A stretch of DNA of 64,000 bases from an uncultured Pseudomonadales bacterium (GTDB lineage: Bacteria; Pseudomonadota; Gammaproteobacteria; Pseudomonadales; Pseudohongiellaceae). The notes under the pieces were generated by a model that had not been told where the DNA came from, did no database searches, and worked only from the letters and a program-made list of their open reading frames with translations. The stretch is taken from NCBI GenBank assembly GCA_947259995.1, contig CAMYOK010000007.1, positions 248,001 to 312,000 of the forward strand, in the 5' to 3' direction. This document shows, piece by piece, positions 45,701 to 55,492 of the stretch (position 1 is the first letter of the stretch; each line of letters starts with the position of its first letter). The translations under genes were made by a program, and so were the position numbers.

Positions 45701-47854
45701 TTAGAAAGTACCGTTGATTTTCAAAGAGACCACACGACCGCCTGTGCCGCACTGATCTTCATACTCCTCAATGATACCGCTAGTAATCGCACCAAGATAG
45801 CGGTGACGCTCTCGGCACTGATTATTACGCGTTGCATTTCTTGCGTCGAAGCGGAAGGTTATTCCGTCAAAGGCAACAAACTCGAGGAACAATTGTACAT
45901 TGGGGTCGCCAGCATAGTATTCAATATCGTCGATATCTGTGCGTGACATATTGCCGTCAAAGCGATTGTTCCAGTTCATCCCATAATTCAGCCTGAGGCT
46001 TGGAATATCGTGGCGGAACCCGAGCTCTAAGCGACCGCGATTGTAGTTGGAGAAGCGACGATCAACTCCAAGAAACGGATCGGTAATTTCGGAATCCTGG
46101 ACATTCAATCTCGACGTCACAAGTAGGTTGGGCATGCTGATCATGCTCATGCGAATACTGGCGCTTAAATTGGCCCCATACATAATGCCATCGCCGATAT
46201 TGCCGTTTGTAGAATTCAGATCTGTTGGCGAAGTAGAAATATCCATTCGGTCGATCACATCTAGATGTTTCATCCAGAATACATCGCCCTCAACTACACC
46301 GATATCATCTGCAAGTCGGTATTCGAACCCGAGCTCGGTACGCAACACCTGTTCTTGCTTGAGATTGGCGTTACCCGCTTGTGTATTGGAATCGTTATCT
46401 TGATTGTCGCTAGTGGCCACGAAATCGCTGAAGCTTAACTGTCGCACTGATTTCTGCGCCGTCCAATTGACTTGGAAGTTTTGCGTAACATCGAATCGCC
46501 AGTCGACTTTTGGCTTCAAGAATGCAAAATCGCGCTGATTGGATGCATCGCCTGTTTGCGTAATCTCTGACATCTCATATACGAGCGAGCTTTCAAGTGA
46601 CATTCTTGGGCTAAGTTGCCAGTTATGCACCACAAACGGCTCTACTCGAATCTCTTCCACTTTCGAATCGGCGATGGAGACCACTTGTGGCACCAACCCT
46701 CCAAAATCCGCAGATGGCGTCCCAGTCGTACTAGCGAGCCCATAACGCAAACTTGAGTCAAGGGTGGTCTGCGCACGCTCGACACCGAATTCGATATCTT
46801 GCCCATCGAAAATTCCCATGGTGTGCGAGCCTCGAATGATACGCTCTTTAGTGGTGCTGCCTGTGGCTAAATATAAGTCCTTAGCTTCAGTTCCATCGGC
46901 AAACACATCGTAACGCTCAAGCACTTGATAATCGTTTTTTTCGTTGGCAATAAACAACACCTTGAAACGCTGGCCATTGGCGAAGTTATATTCATAATCT
47001 CCCCCTAATTCCCATTCATCTTCTTCGCGAGGTGTGTCATCACGCTCAACTGCGAGAGTATTGGGGTCAGTGCGTAAGTCAGTTGTGTAACGCATCGTCT
47101 CATTCTCGCCATCCCGAATAGCAAGCAAACCATTAAGACGCGCACTGCTGCGTTCATTGATGTCGTAACCTAAATTCGTAGAATAAATATAGTCGCGACG
47201 ATCTCGAATACGATCTTCACGCACTTCATCATTCAACGACCAATCACCAAGACGACTCGTTTCTTTGCTCAGATAGTAATCGTAGCGAGGCTCGATAACG
47301 GCGCTAAGGACATAATTCAGCGCACCTGCTTGCCCACTATAGGCAATCGAGCCACCCGGCATTACTTCTCCATCAGGGTAGCGATCGGCGTTCACTTGGT
47401 AGGAGACCGTACTCGCATCGAGCGCTTCAAGTAGCACTACGTTCACGATTTGCCCGCTACTGCGGACGTCCAATGCGCCGGAGGTCCCGCGGATGATCTC
47501 GATATAGTCCACTTGCGCGGCAGTAATTCTAGAGAGTGTATCGCTAGAGGAATTGCCCTTTCCTGCCATGCGTTTTCCGTCGATGAGAATCTCGTCGCCA
47601 CCACCGGCGCCTAATCCACGACCTCCGCCACCACCTCCGAAGCCACCGCCACCACCGGTGACGCTGCCTACCCCAGGGATACGATTGATCATGTCTTGCG
47701 CCGTTGTGGGAGCCCATTCAGTAAAATAGGTTGATGGATAACGCACAGTCGAGTCATCTGCGTTAACTTCTTGAGAGAAGGAGTTCGCTGTAAAACAGCT
47801 AGTTGCGAGCACAATAGAGGTCGCAAGCAGTGATCTTCGGAGGGGATATTTCAT
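45701..47854 (-). CDS. TonB-dependent outer membrane receptor with polyglycine plug loop
   Basis: 717 aa from ATG 47854; signal peptide to about residue 28. Plug domain about 45-160 (TAQDMINRIPGV, ILIDGKRM, VDYIEIIRGTSGAL), beta-barrel to the end with terminal Phe (VVSLKINGTF). The TonB-box region is not clear. Residues 67-86 are almost all glycine, between RIPGVGSVT and DEILIDGKR, a glycine-rich plug insertion seen in some gammaproteobacterial receptors. An in-frame extension reaches 48109 but has no signal-like start. A Fur-like site 58 bases upstream suggests iron control. Substrate unknown. Confidence 0.88.
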   Translation of the reverse strand: MKYPLRRSLLATSIVLATSCFTANSFSQEVNADDSTVRYPSTYFTEWAPTTAQDMINRIPGVGSVTGGGGGFGGGGGGRGLGAGGGDEILIDGKRMAGKGNSSSDTLSRITAAQVDYIEIIRGTSGALDVRSSGQIVNVVLLEALDASTVSYQVNADRYPDGEVMPGGSIAYSGQAGALNYVLSAVIEPRYDYYLSKETSRLGDWSLNDEVREDRIRDRRDYIYSTNLGYDINERSSARLNGLLAIRDGENETMRYTTDLRTDPNTLAVERDDTPREEDEWELGGDYEYNFANGQRFKVLFIANEKNDYQVLERYDVFADGTEAKDLYLATGSTTKERIIRGSHTMGIFDGQDIEFGVERAQTTLDSSLRYGLASTTGTPSADFGGLVPQVVSIADSKVEEIRVEPFVVHNWQLSPRMSLESSLVYEMSEITQTGDASNQRDFAFLKPKVDWRFDVTQNFQVNWTAQKSVRQLSFSDFVATSDNQDNDSNTQAGNANLKQEQVLRTELGFEYRLADDIGVVEGDVFWMKHLDVIDRMDISTSPTDLNSTNGNIGDGIMYGANLSASIRMSMISMPNLLVTSRLNVQDSEITDPFLGVDRRFSNYNRGRLELGFRHDIPSLRLNYGMNWNNRFDGNMSRTDIDDIEYYAGDPNVQLFLEFVAFDGITFRFDARNATRNNQCRERHRYLGAITSGIIEEYEDQCGTGGRVVSLKINGTF

Positions 47855-47911
47855 TCTTTTTAGTACCCATGCCAATAAAATAAGTGCGTACGCTATAAAA
47901 AAACGCATGCC

Positions 47912-47930
47912 GATGCAATTTATTCTCATT
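47912..47930 (-). promoter_or_regulatory. Putative Fur box of the TonB receptor
   Basis: On the minus strand AATGAGAATAAATTGCATC. Against the TGATAATnATTATCA core it matches 10 of 14 fixed positions, and the AATGAGAAT half is a common Fur half-site. TTGCAT inside it could be the -35 of the receptor promoter, so Fur binding would block transcription when iron is plentiful. Confidence 0.5.
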
Positions 47931-47934
47931 TGAA

Positions 47935-47959
47935 GTGGCAAAAATAACTTTTTTGCCAC
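47935..47959. repeat. Perfect dyad upstream of the TonB receptor
   Basis: GTGGCAAAAA (47935-47944) and TTTTTGCCAC (47950-47959) around a 5-base loop, directly beside the Fur-like site. Could be an operator, or a hairpin insulating the receptor promoter from upstream transcription. Confidence 0.55.
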
Positions 47960-48285
47960 AGTTGCAACATAGCTTAACAAACTTTGCGATAGCTCAGAGA
48001 AAGCATTAACTAAAGCCCCAGGAATTGCATAGCTTGCTAGGAAAGCTTTGAAGAAAGGATCGCCTTCGCTAAGGAGACCGGCAAAACCATCAGCCAATTC
48101 GTCGAACACTAACTGGCGATCGAAACCCTACCGCCACGAAGAACTTGGCTTTACCCAAACAATAAACTCCTCAACCCAGCTATACCGCCAGCAATTCGAA
48201 TCTTGCTTTTATGGTGGCATTGCTCGCTGCGACAGTTATACTTTGGGAGATGGGTGCGATGCCAGTTTTTACGGATGCTTAGAAA

Positions 48286-48768
48286 ATGCTCGAGTTTCAA
48301 CACATAATTCAAATCAATGACCCAAAGGAGTCTCATGTCCCTCATATGAGCAAGGCGCAACTGTGGGAGGGGCTAGTCTTTCGTAGCAAACACCCAGCGC
48401 ACTTTACGCCAAATATTGAGTGCACTGTTGAGGAAATAACAGACAGCGGGTTTGTACGAGTGTTGCGATTTGGCGAACAGAGTTTACGCGAGCGCGTTCT
48501 GTTGACTCACGAAGAGCTGGTGCATACGAGCCCTGCTGATGCGGACCCAGTATTTTTCGCAGAGAGTATCGCCCGAATAGAAGAGCCAGCCCCCGGGCAT
48601 CTCATTGTAAGATTTATGTATCGTCGAGAGTCTGGAAATACTGACGACAATCTTGATGTGGACGAATATTTGAAATCAGCCTATGTCCAAAATGACCGAG
48701 AGGCCATCGCGCTATTGCGAAAATTTAGCCGCGAAGGAATGCCTAGCACTGATTCATGGCTCCAGTGA
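48286..48768 (+). CDS. DUF1857 (AtaL-like) SRPBCC protein
   Basis: 160 aa. The opening FQHIIQINDP, SKAQLWEGLVFRSKHP and ERVLLTHEELV agree with the DUF1857/AtaL-like branch of the SRPBCC (START-like) ligand-binding fold. Function in bacteria is not established. The family N-terminus fits ATG 48286, although its ribosome binding site is weak; AAGGAG at 48325 is out of register. Its stop overlaps the convergent lipoprotein gene by 15 bases. Confidence 0.8.
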   Translation: MLEFQHIIQINDPKESHVPHMSKAQLWEGLVFRSKHPAHFTPNIECTVEEITDSGFVRVLRFGEQSLRERVLLTHEELVHTSPADADPVFFAESIARIEEPAPGHLIVRFMYRRESGNTDDNLDVDEYLKSAYVQNDREAIALLRKFSREGMPSTDSWLQ

Positions 48769-49281
48769 CACCCCAAGACGGTCGCTATAGCGATATTCAT
48801 CCACTGCCTCTGGCGCTAAAGCCCCTTGCAACAGCAAAGCCACATCCTGCGCAATAAGATCAACGGCTTGCACACGATACTCGGCTGAAAAATCTGCCTG
48901 CATCACTCCGGCCCAGAGACTCAGCATTCTCGAGTCGATCTCGCGCACGCTATTATCTTTGGCCCACTCACCTGAGATCTGCACCCCAATACGAGAGAGC
49001 TTTCGATCTATATGCCGATATTGGCTTGGCTGCAGATCTACTAAAACACTGCCGGAAATATCATCCCAGCCAATAGGCATCATCTCCCAGCCCTGATAAA
49101 AACGGGCAACCCAAGTGAGATACTCTACTTCTGATTGCAACTGTGCGTTAGCCTTGTCGCCTTGATAAAGGTGCCTAAAATGGCGTTGTTCGGGGATGTC
49201 TTCAGGCCATTGATCGAGTATTCGGCTACTCATACAGCTTGCCGACAAGGCACTCAATAAAATAATTACTGCGAATCGCAT
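48754..49281 (-). CDS. Hypothetical lipoprotein
   Basis: 175 aa from ATG 49281 (longer frame from 49329). Lipobox LSASC with Cys16. The mature part is mostly helical with several Trp (VEYLTWVARFYQGWEMMPIGW; LWAGVMQADFSAEYR) and no recognised domain. It lies 69 bases after the LuxR-type regulator gene on the same strand, so could be cotranscribed with it. Confidence 0.75.
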   Translation of the reverse strand: MRFAVIILLSALSASCMSSRILDQWPEDIPEQRHFRHLYQGDKANAQLQSEVEYLTWVARFYQGWEMMPIGWDDISGSVLVDLQPSQYRHIDRKLSRIGVQISGEWAKDNSVREIDSRMLSLWAGVMQADFSAEYRVQAVDLIAQDVALLLQGALAPEAVDEYRYSDRLGVSLEP

Positions 49282-49350
49282 CTTGGAAATTGGCTCCTGG
49301 AAATTCAAATAGCAAGCCGATAATAACAAAAGCGAAGCCCTAATGGGGCA

Positions 49351-50004
49351 TTAAACCGAATCTATAATTCCTAGGCGCACTGCCTCTAGAGTCAATTCAG
49401 CACGATTGCCCACGCCCAACTTCGCATAAACCGCCTTGATGTAGCCTTTAATTGTGTCTGGGGATAACTTTAGCATTCTGGCGGTATCATCGACGCTATA
49501 GCCCTTGCCGATTAAGCAAACCACTTCGGATTCACGGGCCGTCAATGCAGAGCGCTGTAGCGCATCACCTTTGGAGTTAAAGTGGCTAATCAAGCGGGCT
49601 GAAGAGGCAGCGGAGAGTGGTGGACGATTCTTCTTTATCCCCTTGAGATAACTCACTATCCGCTCTCGGTCTTGATCTTTTAGAATATAGCCCTTGGCCC
49701 CTGACTTTAGTGCAGCAAATAAATTTTTATCGTCATCATAAATGGTCGCGACGACGATGTAAGACGGATAGGCTTGCATGGACAAAGTTCTGATCAGCTC
49801 TATTCCGCTGCCGTCAGGAAGGCCAAGGTCTATTAGGGCGAGATCAAAATTGTGCTTCTCGACAAGACCTCTGCCTAAGGTCAAGTTGCTAGCAGTGACA
49901 ATCTGCAAACTAGGAAAGGCGGCTTGGACACACGAGACGAGCCATTCTAGGGTATCTGGATTGTCCTCTACGACCAATGCTTTAGCATCTGAATTGGGAA
50001 ACAT
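49351..50004 (-). CDS. NarL/FixJ-type response regulator (LuxR HTH)
   Basis: 217 aa. Receiver domain with acidic pair VVEDN, phospho-acceptor Asp59 in LALIDLGLPDGSG and Lys in YILKDQD, then a LuxR-type HTH (LTARESEVVCLIGKGYSVDD, TIKGYIKAVYAKLGV). Divergent from the HisKA_3 kinase gene across 194 bases, the usual arrangement for a two-component pair. The intergenic segment has imperfect CCCnnnnnnGGG-like elements (about 50099-50112) but no operator could be fixed. Confidence 0.9.
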   Translation of the reverse strand: MFPNSDAKALVVEDNPDTLEWLVSCVQAAFPSLQIVTASNLTLGRGLVEKHNFDLALIDLGLPDGSGIELIRTLSMQAYPSYIVVATIYDDDKNLFAALKSGAKGYILKDQDRERIVSYLKGIKKNRPPLSAASSARLISHFNSKGDALQRSALTARESEVVCLIGKGYSVDDTARMLKLSPDTIKGYIKAVYAKLGVGNRAELTLEAVRLGIIDSV

Positions 50005-50198
50005 GAAATTCGCCTAAGCGTCTATACAAACTTTGCCAAGCACAGGCCGTGCTGTTTATTGATAGCGCAGACTTTAAGTGAGCATTGCAATATTGTATAC
50101 CCCTGAAAGGGTGGACCATCGCAAAATCACCGCACGCCTATAGGGTCAAACTACTATTGACTGTAGAATAATGCTTTTGCCTCCTTAGAGACTGCTCG

Positions 50199-52073
50199 AT
50201 GACTGGTAACTTGCGTTCCTGTTTGACCGCGCTGCTACTCGCCTGCCTGACGCCCCTCTTTGGCACGCACACCGCTGTGGCCCAGCCAGCACTGCCCGAT
50301 ACACTCGCCTTGCTAGAAGAACTAGAGTCTGTGTACTGGAGTGCTGATACGCCTCCCCCTGATGCGCAGTGGGAGGCCATCACGCTGCCCTATAACACCC
50401 GTGAAAAATCTGTTATTGCTCAGTCAACTTCGCAAAAATTTCCTTATGTTTGGTTTCGTTTCTCATTAGACCAACCTGACGAACTCAGCAATTACGGACT
50501 CTATTTTTGGCGCTTCAACCTTGCGATTGATGCGTATTTTAACGGCCATCTCATTGCCTCTAGCCCGCAATATGAAGGCCGTGAAACCATGTCATGGAAT
50601 CACCCCCTACTAGCCTCCATACAAACCCCAAATTGGCGCAGTGAGGGCAATGAGGTACTTCTGCGCTTAACCAGAAGCCCTTGGGGAGGAAACTTAGCCC
50701 CTATTGTCTTCGGAGAAATGAAATATTTAACACCCCTATACGAAGCAAGAATGCTGCGACAAGTACAGTTCAACGAAATTTTGCTCAGTTTCGGCATTGG
50801 GCTTTGCCTGATAAGTTTTCTACTGTGGATCATTCGCCCTCGCGAGACCGTCTACCTTTGGTTCAGTGGAATGTGTTTCAGCTGGAGCGTTATCTCTTGT
50901 CATTTTGTGGTTCTTAGCAATCCTGTGCCTTATGCTATTTGGCTGCCATTGGTGCATGTCGCAATCGATTTTTCGATATTCTTTATGTATGGTTTTATTG
51001 GTAGGCTCATCACGAACGTGAAAAGAAGCAATCGTGAAAAGCTCTTTCTCGTTTGGTGCCTTATTAGTGCAGCAAGCTATTTTTATTTACCGCCAGAGCT
51101 GTTCTTCAACATTGCCTATTCGATTCATCTCATTGGCTTTCTTGTTCTCGCGATCATCGTATTTCGCGTCGCCAAACTCGCGTTTCAAAAACACAATATT
51201 CCAGCCATTATCGTTACTTTCTCGTTATTCATCCAAATAGCGTTGTTTGCTCACAATTATTATTTGATGTTTTTCTCAAGCACCGCGCAATGGGAAGGCA
51301 ACATGTTTTATGCGCACTTCGGTGTGCCGTTACTCTTTCTGGTGTTCATTGGCACTCTCCTTTGGCGTTTCCATGGCGCACTATCGATGGTAGAGAACGT
51401 CAACAAACAACTTGAGTCAAAGGTAGAAGCCAGCCGACAAGTCATCGAGAAAAGTTTCTTCGAGCGCCGACAGTTGGAATTGCAACAAGCAGCAGAGCAA
51501 GAGCGATTTAATATTTACCGAGAACTGCACGATGACGTTGGCTCAAAACTCTTATCGATCGTTCATGCCGACCGAGATAGCAAACTAGCAGACATGGCAC
51601 GATCAGCTCTTGAAAGCCTTCGCCATGCCGTTTCAAAAGCAAACAACCCCGACCAAGTTATCCACCCCTTTGTGAATGACATTAGAGAGGAGACCGAACT
51701 ACGCCTTTTAGGATCTGGGCATGAAATTCAATGGACACAAGAGCTCCCGGAGGGAACGCTAATAGTTCCATCCAAGATCGCCTTTACCATCAATCGAATC
51801 TTGAAGGAGGTGGTAAGTAATATTATCCGTCATGCAAACGCCGACAAGGTCAATGTACAGGTGCGCTGCAACACTGCACAGCTGGAAATCATTGTCAGCG
51901 ACAACGGCAGGGGGTTTGATCGGCACGGCCCCATGGGCAATGGCATCAGCAATATTATTTCACGCGCCAAAGAGATAGGCGCGCTAATCGACTGGAGTAG
52001 CAAATTTAATCACGGCACTGAGTTTTCATTGATGCTGCCCACGACACTACTGCACAAAACAAGCCTTTCTTGA
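50199..52073 (+). CDS. Membrane sensor histidine kinase (HisKA_3, NarX/DesK class)
   Basis: 624 aa. Signal peptide (about 1-28), a periplasmic beta-rich domain (about 30-185) with a jelly-roll/galactose-binding look (VWFRFSL, LYFWRFNLAIDAYFNG), seven membrane helices (about 192-390) as in 7TMR-DISM receptors, a coiled coil (398-435), HisKA_3 box RELHDDVGSKLL with phospho-acceptor His444, and HATPase (EVVSNIIRHANA; SDNGRGFD). The natural partner is the divergently encoded LuxR-type regulator. Ligand unknown; a carbohydrate or other small molecule is a family-based guess. Confidence 0.9.
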   Translation: MTGNLRSCLTALLLACLTPLFGTHTAVAQPALPDTLALLEELESVYWSADTPPPDAQWEAITLPYNTREKSVIAQSTSQKFPYVWFRFSLDQPDELSNYGLYFWRFNLAIDAYFNGHLIASSPQYEGRETMSWNHPLLASIQTPNWRSEGNEVLLRLTRSPWGGNLAPIVFGEMKYLTPLYEARMLRQVQFNEILLSFGIGLCLISFLLWIIRPRETVYLWFSGMCFSWSVISCHFVVLSNPVPYAIWLPLVHVAIDFSIFFMYGFIGRLITNVKRSNREKLFLVWCLISAASYFYLPPELFFNIAYSIHLIGFLVLAIIVFRVAKLAFQKHNIPAIIVTFSLFIQIALFAHNYYLMFFSSTAQWEGNMFYAHFGVPLLFLVFIGTLLWRFHGALSMVENVNKQLESKVEASRQVIEKSFFERRQLELQQAAEQERFNIYRELHDDVGSKLLSIVHADRDSKLADMARSALESLRHAVSKANNPDQVIHPFVNDIREETELRLLGSGHEIQWTQELPEGTLIVPSKIAFTINRILKEVVSNIIRHANADKVNVQVRCNTAQLEIIVSDNGRGFDRHGPMGNGISNIISRAKEIGALIDWSSKFNHGTEFSLMLPTTLLHKTSLS

Positions 52074-52209
52074 TATATGCACACACTTGTTCCATTGTTA
52101 TGGCTCTCTAACAATTTATTCGTGTTGTCTTGCACCTTGAAAGCTGATTGAATTCTTTAACGACTTCACGCAACGCTATATGCAAAAGCAACTGCAGGGA
52201 ACACAGGCT

Positions 52210-54189
52210 ATGAGTGACACTCTACCGCAATGCCGCCATTGGCGAACTGATCAAGATGCCGATGGCATTCTATGGCTATTTATCAACCGTGAGGGCGAAG
52301 CAATCAATGCCCTCTCAGAAGCAGTCCTTCGCGAGTTCGAAGCCTTGCTAGACTATGCCAAATCGATCAATCCGAAGGGCTTAGCCATTCTATCCGACAA
52401 GAGCACAGGGTTCATATTAGGAGCGGACATTCGCGAGTTTGGTCAATTTTCTGATGTCGCAGAAGTGACCAAGTCGATTGAAGAAGTCCATGCCATGTTC
52501 CGCAAACTCGAGGCCCTGCCGTTCCCGACAGTCGCCGCCTTCGAAGGTTATTGTTTAGGTGGTGGGCTCGAACTCGCACTCAGCTGCTCGTATCGCATCG
52601 CCAGAGACTTGCCGAGCACCAAGATCGGCTTTCCTGAAGTACAGTTAGGAATATTCCCAGGCTTCGGTGGTTCCGCTCGTTCAGTGCGGCAAATCGGTGG
52701 CCTGAAAGCGATGGAGCTAATGCTTTCTGCACGGCAACTCAATGCTCGACAAGCCAAGTCGGCAGGTTTGGTAGATGAAGTGATCGGCCGCCATGAGGAA
52801 CTCTACTGGGCAGCCCGCCGAGCCATCCTTGCCAATCGCAAAAGTCGCAAGCCAACACTTCTGGCTCGCCTTAGCAACGCCTCCTTAGCTAGAGGCTTTC
52901 TAGCCAAGCAAATGCGCAGCAAAACTGCCCAACGGGCCAAAGAGGAGCACTACCCAGCTCCCTATCGGCTCATCGATACTTGGGAAGTCTACGGCAATGA
53001 TTGTGACGCAATGATGCAAGCAGAGGCAAAAGCAGTAGGCCGCTTAATGCTGACCCCACAAGCCGCAGGTTTGCGGCGCGTCTTCAGCCTTATGGAACTG
53101 CTCAAACGCGAAGGGAAACAAAGTGAGTTTCGTGCCCGCCGCGTTCACGTCATTGGCGCAGGCGTCATGGGGGGCGATATTGCGGCATGGTGCGTTCTGC
53201 AAGGCTTAGAAGTCACACTGCAAGACCGTGAAATGAAATTCATCGAACCGGCCCTTAAACGTGCGGGGGCCTTATTCAAAAAGAAACGCCTTAGCCCCGC
53301 AGAGCGTAAGTCGGCACTCGAACGATTGCGACCCGATGTCGACGGCAATGGGGTCGCTCACGCAGATGTCGTTATAGAAGTCATCGTAGAGCGCTTAGAC
53401 GCCAAACAAAATTTGTTACAGTCACTAGAGCCACAACTCAAAGAGGGGGCAATCTTGGCTAGCAATACTTCTTCGATTCCGATCGAAGAGATCGCTAGCG
53501 CCCTGCAAAAACCTGAACGCCTAATCGGACTGCATTTCTTTAACCCCGTAGCAAAAATGCCACTGGTCGAGGTGGTCATTGGCAAACACAGTGATGCGGA
53601 AGCGGTTCGCAATGGGGCCGCATTTTGTTCACAGATCAATCGTTTTCCCTTAGCCGTTAAAAGTAGCCCAGGCTTTTTAGTCAATCGCATATTGGCTCCC
53701 TATATGCTTGAGGCGATGCTTATTCACCAAGAAGGAGTAGCAATCGAGGCCATTGACAGCGCCGCCCTAGACTTTGGCATGCCCATGGGGCCGGTCGAAC
53801 TCGCCGATACCGTAGGGCTTGATGTTTGCGTCATGGTGACCAAAACCCTTGGTGCAGAGAAAGATATTCCTGAACTACAACAACAAGCCAACGCCCACAT
53901 CGAAGCGCTAGTCGCAGCCGGACACTTAGGCCGCAAATCAGGCCAAGGCTTCTATCGGTGGGACAAGGACAAACCCGTCAAACAGTCTGAGAAGGCCAAA
54001 GGGCATGACGCCCAAGCAATCAGCTCTCGTTTGATCAACGCTTATACCCAAGAATGCGAGGCCGCATTACGTGATGGAATTGTAAGCGATGAAGATTTTC
54101 TCGATGCGGGCATGGTCTTCGGCACCGGCTTCCCCCCCTTCCGTGGCGGCCCCATGCATTACTTAAAAACCCTAAAAGGAGAGCAATGA
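52210..54189 (+). CDS. fadJ: Fatty acid oxidation complex alpha subunit (enoyl-CoA hydratase/3-hydroxyacyl-CoA dehydrogenase)
   Basis: 659 aa from ATG 52210 (AGGGA upstream; a longer frame from 52180). Crotonase domain about 1-190 with ILGADIREF, the first catalytic Glu in EGYCLGGGLELAL and the second in FPEVQLGIFPG. NAD-binding dehydrogenase domain from about 310 with VIGAGVMGGDIA, SNTSSIPI and LHFFNPVAKMPLVE. It carries out hydration and NAD-dependent oxidation in beta-oxidation. The shorter length than E. coli FadB/FadJ (over 700 aa) and pairing with a FadI-type thiolase support FadJ. Stop overlaps fadI (ATGATG). Confidence 0.88.
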   Translation: MSDTLPQCRHWRTDQDADGILWLFINREGEAINALSEAVLREFEALLDYAKSINPKGLAILSDKSTGFILGADIREFGQFSDVAEVTKSIEEVHAMFRKLEALPFPTVAAFEGYCLGGGLELALSCSYRIARDLPSTKIGFPEVQLGIFPGFGGSARSVRQIGGLKAMELMLSARQLNARQAKSAGLVDEVIGRHEELYWAARRAILANRKSRKPTLLARLSNASLARGFLAKQMRSKTAQRAKEEHYPAPYRLIDTWEVYGNDCDAMMQAEAKAVGRLMLTPQAAGLRRVFSLMELLKREGKQSEFRARRVHVIGAGVMGGDIAAWCVLQGLEVTLQDREMKFIEPALKRAGALFKKKRLSPAERKSALERLRPDVDGNGVAHADVVIEVIVERLDAKQNLLQSLEPQLKEGAILASNTSSIPIEEIASALQKPERLIGLHFFNPVAKMPLVEVVIGKHSDAEAVRNGAAFCSQINRFPLAVKSSPGFLVNRILAPYMLEAMLIHQEGVAIEAIDSAALDFGMPMGPVELADTVGLDVCVMVTKTLGAEKDIPELQQQANAHIEALVAAGHLGRKSGQGFYRWDKDKPVKQSEKAKGHDAQAISSRLINAYTQECEAALRDGIVSDEDFLDAGMVFGTGFPPFRGGPMHYLKTLKGEQ

Positions 54190-55469
54190 TGCAGCAACTC
54201 AATCGGGTAGCAATCATTGGTGGTACTCGCATTCCATTTTGCCGCTCTAATACTGCCTATGCGCAGCTTAGTAACCTAGACATGCTGTCAGACACCCTGC
54301 AACAGCTAGTCGACAAGTTCCATCTCAACGGCAAGAAAATCGACGATGTGATCGCTGGCGCTGTGACTACCCACTCTCGCGACTGGAACCTAGCAAGAGA
54401 AGCTATTCTTAGTACGACTCTAGCACCCAGCACCCCAGGCACCACGTTGCAAATGGCCTGTGGCACATCGTTACAAGCGGCACTATTACTGGCTGGGCGT
54501 ATCGCATCTGGGCAAATAGAGACAGCAATTGCGGCCGGCACTGATACCACCAGCGATGCCCCACTGGTGCTACAGCCACGGCTATCGAAACGCATTCTAA
54601 GAGCAAGCCAGGCAAGAACGTTCTCCGCCAAATTGAAGGCCTTCAAAGGCTTGGGACTAGGCGAGTTAGCTCCTCAGGCACCGGCTAATGGAGAACCACG
54701 CACACGCCTATCCATGGGCCAACATTGCGAACTAATGGCCAAGGAATGGGGCGTAACGCGACAAGAGCAGGATCAATGGGCTATGCAGAGCCATCTGAAA
54801 GCGGCGGCCGCCTACGAAGATGGTTTTTTTGACCCTCTGCTGCGCCCCTATCATGGGGTTGCCAGAGATAACAACCTACGTCCCGATAGTAGCATCGAGA
54901 AACTCAGCTCCTTAAAACCTGTCTTTGACCGCAGCGCCGCAGGCACATTAACCGCAGGCAATAGCACCCCGCTAACCGATGGTGCCGCCGCCGTTTATCT
55001 CACCAGCGAAGCCTATGCCTTAAAGCACGGGCTCAAGGTACAAGCTTGGCTGACATTGGGACGTACGAGTGCTGTCGATTTTGTGGGCGGTGAAGGTCTC
55101 TTAATGGCCCCCACTGTGGCGGTTAGCGAAATGCTAAGCCAAGCATCGCTCTCACTTCAGGATTTCGACTACTACGAAATTCATGAGGCATTCGCCGCAC
55201 AAGTATTGTGTACCTTAAAAGCTTGGGAAAGCGAAGATTATTGCCGCAATAGACTGGGGCTCGAAAAACCTCTTGGTAGCATCGATCGCGACCGCATTAA
55301 TATCAAGGGCAGCTCACTTGCAGTAGGCCATCCTTTTGCTGCCACTGGCGCGCGCATTCTAGGCACACTCGGGGCACTGCTAGCGACAGAGAAAAATAAA
55401 CGCGGACTAATCTCAATCTGTACCGCTGGCGGCATGGGTGCCGCCGCCATTGTCGAAAGCCCAGAATAA
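54186..55469 (+). CDS. fadI: Acetyl-CoA acyltransferase FadI (3-ketoacyl-CoA thiolase)
   Basis: 427 aa. Thiolase fold with the acylated Cys in MACGTSLQAA, His in YEIHEAFAAQ, GHPFAATGAR and the second Cys in SICTAGGMGAAA. It cleaves 3-ketoacyl-CoA in the last step of beta-oxidation. It starts inside the fadJ stop (4-base overlap), so the two subunits are coupled; gene order fadJ-fadI is opposite to E. coli. A candidate FNR-type site lies just downstream. Confidence 0.9.
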   Translation: MMQQLNRVAIIGGTRIPFCRSNTAYAQLSNLDMLSDTLQQLVDKFHLNGKKIDDVIAGAVTTHSRDWNLAREAILSTTLAPSTPGTTLQMACGTSLQAALLLAGRIASGQIETAIAAGTDTTSDAPLVLQPRLSKRILRASQARTFSAKLKAFKGLGLGELAPQAPANGEPRTRLSMGQHCELMAKEWGVTRQEQDQWAMQSHLKAAAAYEDGFFDPLLRPYHGVARDNNLRPDSSIEKLSSLKPVFDRSAAGTLTAGNSTPLTDGAAAVYLTSEAYALKHGLKVQAWLTLGRTSAVDFVGGEGLLMAPTVAVSEMLSQASLSLQDFDYYEIHEAFAAQVLCTLKAWESEDYCRNRLGLEKPLGSIDRDRINIKGSSLAVGHPFAATGARILGTLGALLATEKNKRGLISICTAGGMGAAAIVESPE

Positions 55470-55492
55470 GATTGGGCATGCGCGAATAAGAT

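Larger units (their letters stand above)
47855..48285. other. 431-base region upstream of the TonB receptor
   Basis: Contains the Fur-like site (47912-47930) and a 10-bp dyad (47935-47959) near the receptor start. From about 47960 to 48285 I see no supported gene, repeat or RNA; the open frames there are unlike any family. Confidence 0.5.

Noticed and set aside
45276..45946. Plus-strand frames opposite the channel and TonB receptor genes
   Set aside because: Antisense shadows, no ribosome binding site, no recognisable motifs.
47855..48109. N-terminal extension of the TonB receptor
   Set aside because: The in-frame extension has no signal-like start; the ATG at 47854 opens a standard signal peptide.
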